Shown here: piece by piece, positions 58,770-64,000 of the stretch | Layout: the number at the start of each line of letters is the position of its first letter | How positions within the stretch are numbered: position 1 is the stretch's first letter | From: Cupriavidus pauculus | GTDB taxonomy: Bacteria; Pseudomonadota; Gammaproteobacteria; Burkholderiales; Burkholderiaceae | Reading direction: 5' to 3' | DNA: 64,000 nucleotides | Assembly (NCBI RefSeq): GCF_008801835.1 | Contig: NZ_VZOW01000003.1 | Coordinates: 248,001 to 312,000, forward strand | Position numbers and translations under genes: made by a program | Notes under the pieces: generated by a model | Told to the model about the DNA's origin: nothing | Seen by the model: only the letters and a program-made list of their open reading frames with translations | Database searches by the model: none

Positions 58770-60188
58770 ATGATCGTCCTCGATCCCGCAGACCAACAAA
58801 AAGTGAGCGCACCGCTGGAAGCCAGCGAGCCCGTCAGCGATACGCTGTTCTCGCGATTTGGCCGGTGGTGGGGCCGTAAGGGCGACGATGCGCAAGCGCA
58901 GAAAGCGGCCAGGGTGGAGCCCGCGCCGACGTTGTCGACGCGCGCCGTCAAGCGCCAGCGCGATCAGTTGCGCCAGTGTTTCGATGCGAGATTGACCGAT
59001 GGCGCCGCCAATGCCGCCGCGCAATCGTGGCAGGACGAATACCAGGCCGCCCCGGAGCCGTTGCGCCAGGCGATGCTTGGCGTACTGGCCGAAGTGGCCG
59101 CCGGGCGCGACGCCGCCGGGACACAGGGTGGCAGCGCTTCGGGCCTGTCGCAGGCGTTGTCGAACGCGCGCATCCGCTTTTTTAAGCGCTTTGCCGCGCA
59201 GCATGGACAACGCGGCGACAGCGCATGCGGCCTGCATTTCCTGATCCAGCTGCGGGCCGATATGCTGCGCTGGCACAAGCGCATTCCCGGTCTGCGAGAA
59301 CTCGACGAGGACCTTGAGGCGCTGTTCTCCAACTGGTTCGACGTGGGACTGCTCGAATTGCAGCCGATCACGTGGGATTCCCCGGCGTCGTTGCTGGAAA
59401 AACTGATTCGTTACGAAGCGGTGCACGAAATATCGTCGTGGAACGACATGCGCAACCGACTCGATTCCGATCGCCGCTGTTACGCGTTCTTCCATCCGCG
59501 CATTCCGCGCGAGCCGCTGATCTTCGTCGAGGTGGCCTTCGTGCCCGAGATGGCGGCCAACGTGCAGGCGCTGCTCGACGAAGCCGCACCGCTGGAGGAC
59601 CTGCGGCGCGTCAAGTGGGCGATCTTCTATTCGATCTCGAATACCCAGGCGGGCCTGCGCGGCGTCAGCTTCGGCAATTTCCTGCTCAAGCGCGTGATCG
59701 AGGAATTGCAGCGCGAATTTCCCAAGCTCAAGCAGTTTGCAACGCTGTCGCCGATTCCGGGGTTTGCCGATTGGCTGCGCAAGCAGGATGGCGAAACGAT
59801 CGCCCGTATTCTCGGCGACAAGCGGCTGTCGCGCTGGCGCGAGCGACATGCCGACGCGCCGGCCGATGGCGCCGCGTGGCTCGCCGCCTTGCCTGCCGAT
59901 GCGCAGGACCCGGTGATCCGCGATACGGCGCTGACGCTGGCCGCGCATTATCTGGTGCGCGCCGGCGACAAGGGCATGCCGACCGATCCGGTGGCGCGTT
60001 TCCATCTCGGCAACGGCGCGTGCGTCGAACGCTTGAACTGGGCGGCCGATCTGTCGCGAAAAGGCCGCGCGCAGGCGTGCGGCATGATGGTGAACTATCT
60101 TTACGTGCCGGATGCGCTGGACGACAATCTGGCTCGCCTTGGCGACGGCAATCCGCGCATCAGCCGGTCCGTCGCCAAGCTGCTGTGA
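58770..60188 (+). CDS. matA: Malonyl-CoA decarboxylase
   Basis: The 472-residue enzyme converts malonyl-CoA to acetyl-CoA and CO2. The MCD family is recognised by RYEAVHEISSWNDMRNRLDSDRRCYAFFHP (the His-x-Ser region), EPLIFVEVAFVPEMAANVQALLDE, FYSISNTQAGLRGVSFGNFLLKRV and the GDGNPRISRSVAKLL C terminus. The first 60 residues are variable. The symbol is by analogy with rhizobial matA. It lies in gntR-matA-bug-echA-matB, where MatB makes its substrate from malonate. Confidence 0.93.
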   Translation: MIVLDPADQQKVSAPLEASEPVSDTLFSRFGRWWGRKGDDAQAQKAARVEPAPTLSTRAVKRQRDQLRQCFDARLTDGAANAAAQSWQDEYQAAPEPLRQAMLGVLAEVAAGRDAAGTQGGSASGLSQALSNARIRFFKRFAAQHGQRGDSACGLHFLIQLRADMLRWHKRIPGLRELDEDLEALFSNWFDVGLLELQPITWDSPASLLEKLIRYEAVHEISSWNDMRNRLDSDRRCYAFFHPRIPREPLIFVEVAFVPEMAANVQALLDEAAPLEDLRRVKWAIFYSISNTQAGLRGVSFGNFLLKRVIEELQREFPKLKQFATLSPIPGFADWLRKQDGETIARILGDKRLSRWRERHADAPADGAAWLAALPADAQDPVIRDTALTLAAHYLVRAGDKGMPTDPVARFHLGNGACVERLNWAADLSRKGRAQACGMMVNYLYVPDALDDNLARLGDGNPRISRSVAKLL

Positions 60189-60327
60189 CCCCGGGGTCGG
60201 GCACAGCCGGCAGGCATGACAAGCCGGTGACACGATTCAAGCCGGCAGATGATTTTTTGTCGGGTGATAGTTGGGTGAAGTACTTCGATTGACTTTCCAC
60301 GCAGTGAGTAGAGAGAGGAGACAGTAC

Positions 60328-61335
60328 ATGAATCGTCAGCGCAGTCTGACCGCGTTCGCGCGTGTCTTTGCAGTAGCCGGCCTGATTGCCGGCACCGGGG
60401 CAACCCTGCATGCGCCGGCCGCGCACGCCGCCGATCCGTGGCCGAACAAGCCGATCACCGTGATCGTGCCGTTCCCGGCTGGCGGCGGCACCGACGCGTT
60501 TGCGCGGCCGCTGACCGCGCAGCTTTCCAAGCAGCTCGGCAAGCAGTTCGTGATCGACAACCGCGGCGGCGCGGGCGGCACCGTCGGCGCCAGCATTGCG
60601 GCCAAGGCCGCGCCCGATGGCTACACGGTCTTCATTGGCGGTGCGCACCATGCCATCGCGCCGTCGTTCTACAAGAAGCTCGACTACGACATCGAGAAGG
60701 ACTTCATCCCGATCACCGTGATCGCGCAACCGCCGCAGGTGCTGGTGGTGAATCCGACCAAGGTGCAGGCCACCACGGTCAAGGAACTGATTGCCTATGC
60801 CAAGGCGAATCCCGGCAAGCTGAACTACGCGTCGGCTGGCAACGGATCGTCGCACCATCTGGCCGGCGAGCTGTTCAAGCTGCAGACGCAGACCGATCTG
60901 ACCCACGTGCCGTATAAGGGCGCCGGTCCCGCGCTGTCGGACCTGATCGCGGGCCAGGTGGACCTGATGTTCGATGGACTGGGATCGTCGGCGCAGCATA
61001 TCCGCGCGGGCCGCATCCGGGCCCTGGCGGTGGCATCGAAGACGCGCTCGGCCGCATTCCCGAATGTGCCGACGGCTGCCGAAGCGGGCGTGCCGAACTA
61101 CGAGGTCTCGACCTGGTACGCGCTGTGGGCGCCCAAGGGCACGCCCAAGGAAATCGTCGACAAGCTCTACGCCGAAACGGCCAAGGCGCTGCACAGCCCC
61201 GAGCTGAAGGCGGTATGGCTGCAGAATGGTTCGGACACGCCGCAGTTCACGCCCGAACAGTTCGCGCAATTCCAGCATGCCGAGATCAAGCGCTGGGCAG
61301 ACGTGGTGCAGCGCTCGGGCGCGAAGATCGACTGA
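60328..61335 (+). CDS. Tripartite tricarboxylate transporter receptor (Bug/TctC family)
   Basis: A 335-residue periplasmic binding protein. A signal peptide (about residues 1-34, ending PAAHAADP) precedes WPNKPITVIVPFPAGGGTDAFARPL and FVIDNRGGAGGTVGASIAAKAAPDGYTV, the Bug family motifs. Bug proteins bind carboxylates; malonate is the likely ligand from context. The TctA and TctB membrane partners are not in the window. GAGAGGAGA lies before the ATG. Its stop overlaps the enoyl-CoA hydratase start (TGATG). Confidence 0.93.
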   Translation: MNRQRSLTAFARVFAVAGLIAGTGATLHAPAAHAADPWPNKPITVIVPFPAGGGTDAFARPLTAQLSKQLGKQFVIDNRGGAGGTVGASIAAKAAPDGYTVFIGGAHHAIAPSFYKKLDYDIEKDFIPITVIAQPPQVLVVNPTKVQATTVKELIAYAKANPGKLNYASAGNGSSHHLAGELFKLQTQTDLTHVPYKGAGPALSDLIAGQVDLMFDGLGSSAQHIRAGRIRALAVASKTRSAAFPNVPTAAEAGVPNYEVSTWYALWAPKGTPKEIVDKLYAETAKALHSPELKAVWLQNGSDTPQFTPEQFAQFQHAEIKRWADVVQRSGAKID

Positions 61336-62117
61336 TGGGCGGCACTGTCACGTTCGCGCGCGACGGGGCCACGGCCCTGGTCACGCTATCGCATCGGGGC
61401 AAGCTCAACGCGATTTCGGCCAGCATGTGGCACGCGCTGGCGACCGGCTTTGCCGAGCTGTCGGCCGATACGTCGCTGCGCTGCGTGGTGGTGCGCGGCG
61501 CCGATGGCAACTTTGCCGCGGGCGCCGATATTGCCGAATTCCCGACCGTGCGCGGCGACGAGGCCGCGGTGCGTCGCTATCACATGGAAACCATCGCGCC
61601 CGCGTTGCAGGCGATCGCCGAATGTCCGCATCCGACACTGGCGGCGATCGAAGGCGTATGCGTGGGCGGCGGCCTCGAAATCGCCTGCCATTGCGATCTG
61701 CGCATCGCCGCGTCGGGCAGCCGCTTCGGCGTGCCGATCAATCGGCTGGGATTTCCGATGGCGCCGGGCGAACTGCGCGGACTGCTGGCGCTGGCCGGGC
61801 GCGCGGTGGCGCTGGAAATCCTGCTGGAAGGCCGCGTGTTCGACGCCGACGAAGCCGCCCGCAAGGGACTGATGACGCGCGTGGTGCCCGAAACCGCGTT
61901 CCATGACGAGATCGCTGCGACCATCCAGCGTCTGTGCGCGGGCGCACCGCTGGCCGCGCGCATCAACAAGGCGACGATCCGCCGCCTGTCGCCCGAGCCG
62001 GCGCCGCTCACGCAGGCCGATCTCGACGCGCATTTCCGTTACGCCACGAGCCGCGACCATGCCGAAGGCGTGGCGGCCTTCCTGGCGCATCGTCCTCCGG
62101 ATTTCACCGGGGAGTAA
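61335..62117 (+). CDS. Enoyl-CoA hydratase/isomerase family protein
   Basis: A 260-residue crotonase-fold protein with RGKLNAISASMWHAL, the oxyanion-hole segments GNFAAGADIAEF and IEGVCVGGGLEIACHCDLRIAA, and RFGVPINRLGFPMAPGELRGLLALAGRAVALEILLEG. The usual catalytic glutamate position (often GIPEL.LG) reads GFPMAPGELR here, so activity may differ from a standard hydratase. Malonate breakdown does not need such an enzyme; a role on malonyl or methylmalonyl thioesters is possible. It overlaps the Bug gene by one base, so it belongs to the operon. Confidence 0.88.
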   Translation: MGGTVTFARDGATALVTLSHRGKLNAISASMWHALATGFAELSADTSLRCVVVRGADGNFAAGADIAEFPTVRGDEAAVRRYHMETIAPALQAIAECPHPTLAAIEGVCVGGGLEIACHCDLRIAASGSRFGVPINRLGFPMAPGELRGLLALAGRAVALEILLEGRVFDADEAARKGLMTRVVPETAFHDEIAATIQRLCAGAPLAARINKATIRRLSPEPAPLTQADLDAHFRYATSRDHAEGVAAFLAHRPPDFTGE

Positions 62118-62219
62118 TATCCCGGCCGGCCCGCTATCATGGCCGGCTGCCACCGACGCCGTTGCCTGGCGTCAGCCATCCTTGCCACATCGGGCACGCC
62201 ATTTTTCTTGCCTTGCACC

Positions 62220-63773
62220 ATGAACGCCAATCTGTTCGCCCTGTTCGAAAGCCGTTTTCCCGCCGACCGCAGCGCCTGCTGCATCGAGACCCATGACGGG
62301 CTCTACTACACTTGGGACGACCTCGACCGCGCTACCGCCAAGCTTGCCAATCTGCTCACGGCGCTGAAGCTGCCGGCCGGTGCGCGCGTGGCCGTCCAGG
62401 TGGAGAAATCGCCCGAAGCGCTGTTCCTGTACCTGGCCACGCTGCGCGCCGGCTATGTGTATCTGCCGCTGAACACCGCGTACCAGGAAGCCGAGATCGA
62501 TTACTTTGTCGGCAATGCCGAGCCGTCGGTGGTGGTTTGCAGCAGCAGCAATTTCGGCTGGGTCTCCAAGGTTGCATTTGCGCATAACACCGCGCACGTG
62601 TTCACGCTCGACGAAAACCGTACGGGATCGCTGTTGCAGCGCGCCGCCGCGCAGCCGGACACGTTCGAGACCGCGCAGCGCGGCGACGACGATCTGGCCG
62701 CCATCCTGTACACGTCCGGCACCACAGGCCGCAGCAAGGGCGCGATGCTGACGCACCGCAACCTCGCATCGAACGCCCTGACGCTGCACGAGTACTGGGG
62801 CTGGCGCAGCGATGACGTGCTGCTGCACATGCTGCCGATCTTCCACGTGCACGGGCTGTTCGTCGCCTCGCATGGCGCGCTGCTGGCCGGCGCGAAGATG
62901 ATCTGGGCGCCGCGACTGGACATGGCGCAGATCCTCAAGTTCATCCCGCGCGCCACGGTGATGATGGGCGTGCCGACGTACTACGTGCGCATGGTGCAGG
63001 AGCCGCGTTTCGACAAGGAGCTTTGCCGCAACATGCGCTTGTTCGTGTCCGGCTCGGCACCGCTGCTGCTGGAAACGTTCGATGCATTCCGCGAGCGGAC
63101 GGGACACACGATCCTGGAGCGCTACGGCATGAGCGAAACCATCATGCTGGTTTCCAATCCGTACGATCCCGCGCAGGGCGAGCGCATCGGCGGCACCGTG
63201 GGCATGCCGCTGCCCGGCGTGTCGGTGCGGGTGGTCGATGGGGAAGGGCAGCCGTGCGATGCGGGGGCGATCGGCAATGTGGAAGTGAAGGGTCCGAACG
63301 TGTTCAAGGGCTACTGGCGCATGCCCGAAAAAACCGCCGAGGAGTTCACCGCGGATGGGTGGTTCAGGACCGGCGACGTCGGCCGTTTTGGCGGCGCGAT
63401 CGTCAGTCAGGCGGGTGAGCGTCGTGTGCCGGACAACTATCTGACCATTGTCGGCCGTAGCAAGGACCTGATCATTTCCGGCGGCTATAACGTCTATCCG
63501 AAGGAAATTGAGAGCTTTATCGACGAGATGCCCGGCGTGGTGGAATCGGCCGTGATCGGCGTGCCCCATGCGGATTTCGGCGAGGCCGTGGTGGCCGTGG
63601 TGGTGCGCAAGCCCGGTGTCGAGATCGACGAGGCGGAGATGATCGGCACCCTCAAGGGCCGCATCGCCAATTTCAAGGTGCCCAAGCGCGTGCACGTGGT
63701 GGACGAACTGCCGCGCAATACGATGGGCAAGGTGCAGAAAAACGTGCTGCGCCAGCAATATTCCGCCCTGTAG
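62220..63773 (+). CDS. matB: Malonyl-CoA synthetase (MatB family)
   Basis: A 517-residue ANL-superfamily ligase forming malonyl-CoA from malonate, ATP and CoA. It has AILYTSGTTGRSKGAMLTHRN (P-loop), MLPIFHVHGLF, ERYGMSETIM and GRSKDLIISGGYNVYPKEIE, with the adenylation lysine in GKVQKNVLR. MatB character rests on overall match and on its neighbour malonyl-CoA decarboxylase. Between GDVGRF and LTIVGR there is an insert of about 13 residues (GGAIVSQAGERRV) relative to usual members. The ATG lies 102 bases after the hydratase stop. Confidence 0.92.
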   Translation: MNANLFALFESRFPADRSACCIETHDGLYYTWDDLDRATAKLANLLTALKLPAGARVAVQVEKSPEALFLYLATLRAGYVYLPLNTAYQEAEIDYFVGNAEPSVVVCSSSNFGWVSKVAFAHNTAHVFTLDENRTGSLLQRAAAQPDTFETAQRGDDDLAAILYTSGTTGRSKGAMLTHRNLASNALTLHEYWGWRSDDVLLHMLPIFHVHGLFVASHGALLAGAKMIWAPRLDMAQILKFIPRATVMMGVPTYYVRMVQEPRFDKELCRNMRLFVSGSAPLLLETFDAFRERTGHTILERYGMSETIMLVSNPYDPAQGERIGGTVGMPLPGVSVRVVDGEGQPCDAGAIGNVEVKGPNVFKGYWRMPEKTAEEFTADGWFRTGDVGRFGGAIVSQAGERRVPDNYLTIVGRSKDLIISGGYNVYPKEIESFIDEMPGVVESAVIGVPHADFGEAVVAVVVRKPGVEIDEAEMIGTLKGRIANFKVPKRVHVVDELPRNTMGKVQKNVLRQQYSAL

Positions 63774-63785
63774 GCAAAGCATTGG

Positions 63786-63821
63786 GCGCTGTCCTCGCCG
63801 ATGACCGGCGCAGGACAGCGC
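63786..63821. terminator. Long hairpin between matB and the SIMPL gene
   Basis: A 15-bp stem with one bulged C (GCGCTGTCCTCGCCG with its complement around ATGAC) between convergent genes. It has no T run on either strand, so it is either a Rho-aided terminator or an mRNA 3'-end stabiliser. Confidence 0.5.
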
Positions 63822-63831
63822 GCGGCGCGCG

Positions 63832-64000
63832 TTACTTCGCCATTTGCACCGACCCGTTGACCGACACGGTCACCTGGGTCTTGCCGCCTTCCACCGGGAT
63901 CGGCGCGCCGGCATCGGCGGCCATGGCCTTGGCCGCGTACATGCGCGGCATCGGCGGGATCATGCCACCCGATTCATTGATCGAGACTTCCCGGATCGTG
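63832..64000 (-). CDS. SIMPL (DUF541) domain protein, C-terminal end
   Basis: Only the last 55 residues are in the window; the gene continues past base 64000. The visible part (INESGGMIPPMPRMYAAKAMAAD, then TQVTVSVNGSVQMAK at the end) matches the C terminus of SIMPL/DUF541 proteins, periplasmic or outer-membrane proteins whose members include the oxidative-stress protein family related to E. coli YggE. It converges on matB. Confidence 0.75.
   Translation of the reverse strand, partial: TIREVSINESGGMIPPMPRMYAAKAMAADAGAPIPVEGGKTQVTVSVNGSVQMAK

Overview
The window is about 64 kb of a GC-rich beta-proteobacterial chromosome. Protein character and gene order (rpmB-rpmG, fkpB-ispH, pepA-holC opposite lptFG, a Bug/TctC protein, a cysI-DUF934-cysH-cysDN operon) point to Burkholderiaceae, most likely Cupriavidus or a close Ralstonia relative. 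The genus is inferred from the encoded proteins. No rRNA is present to confirm it.

Layout. 1-1.2 kb: the 5' part of nadB (leaving the window), then rpmG and rpmB, all on the minus strand. 1.4-3.0 kb: fkpB-ispH. 3.6-8.7 kb: a complete branched-chain amino-acid ABC transporter, livK / livHMGF, with terminators after livK and livF. 9.1-10.3 kb: two tandem paralogous genes of unknown function and lower GC, whose conserved His and Cys motifs resemble caspase-like (clan CD) folds; this is the most novel-looking locus. 10.5-14.1 kb: argD, a ferredoxin-domain flavin reductase and a divergent SDR-like protein. 14.1-25.4 kb: a hut regulon with an SsuABC/TauABC-type transporter, hutC, hutH, hutU, hutD, hutI, hutF and hutG, preceded by three 14-bp HutC-like operators. 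25.5-28.8 kb: aspD-aspT. 29-34.5 kb: mixed genes (M48 lipoprotein, ChbG-like deacetylase, tRNA-Leu, HNH protein, alpha/beta hydrolase, a LysR protein with a decayed DNA-binding domain). 34.8-38.0 kb: a beta-hydroxyacid dehydrogenase, a methyltransferase and cysB. 38.2-45.9 kb: sulfate assimilation (TauE-like exporter, cysI, DUF934, cysH, cysD, cysN, SUMT, cbiX). 46-51 kb: lptG-lptF opposite pepA-holC-hypothetical. 51-55 kb: ilvD, a divergent LysR gene, lgt. 55-57.2 kb: a membrane M48 peptidase with a DUF898 membrane protein. 58-63.8 kb: a malonate cluster (GntR, malonyl-CoA decarboxylase, Bug protein, enoyl-CoA hydratase, malonyl-CoA synthetase). 63.8-64 kb: the 3' end of a SIMPL/DUF541 gene.

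How the parts work together. The hut genes encode the five-step route (HutH, HutU, HutI, HutF, HutG) that turns histidine into glutamate, formate and two ammonia. HutC probably represses both the transporter and the enzymes, because one operator lies between the -35 and -10 boxes of the transporter promoter and another lies before hutH. AspT-AspD next to it would exchange aspartate for alanine and use up a proton, a known energy-conserving cycle. In the cys operon, ATP sulfurylase (CysDN) feeds an iron-sulfur APS reductase (CysH) and then sulfite reductase (CysI), while SUMT and CbiX supply siroheme; neither cysC nor cysJ is present here. In the malonate cluster, MatB activates malonate and the decarboxylase yields acetyl-CoA.

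All calls come from reading the sequence. No database search was possible.
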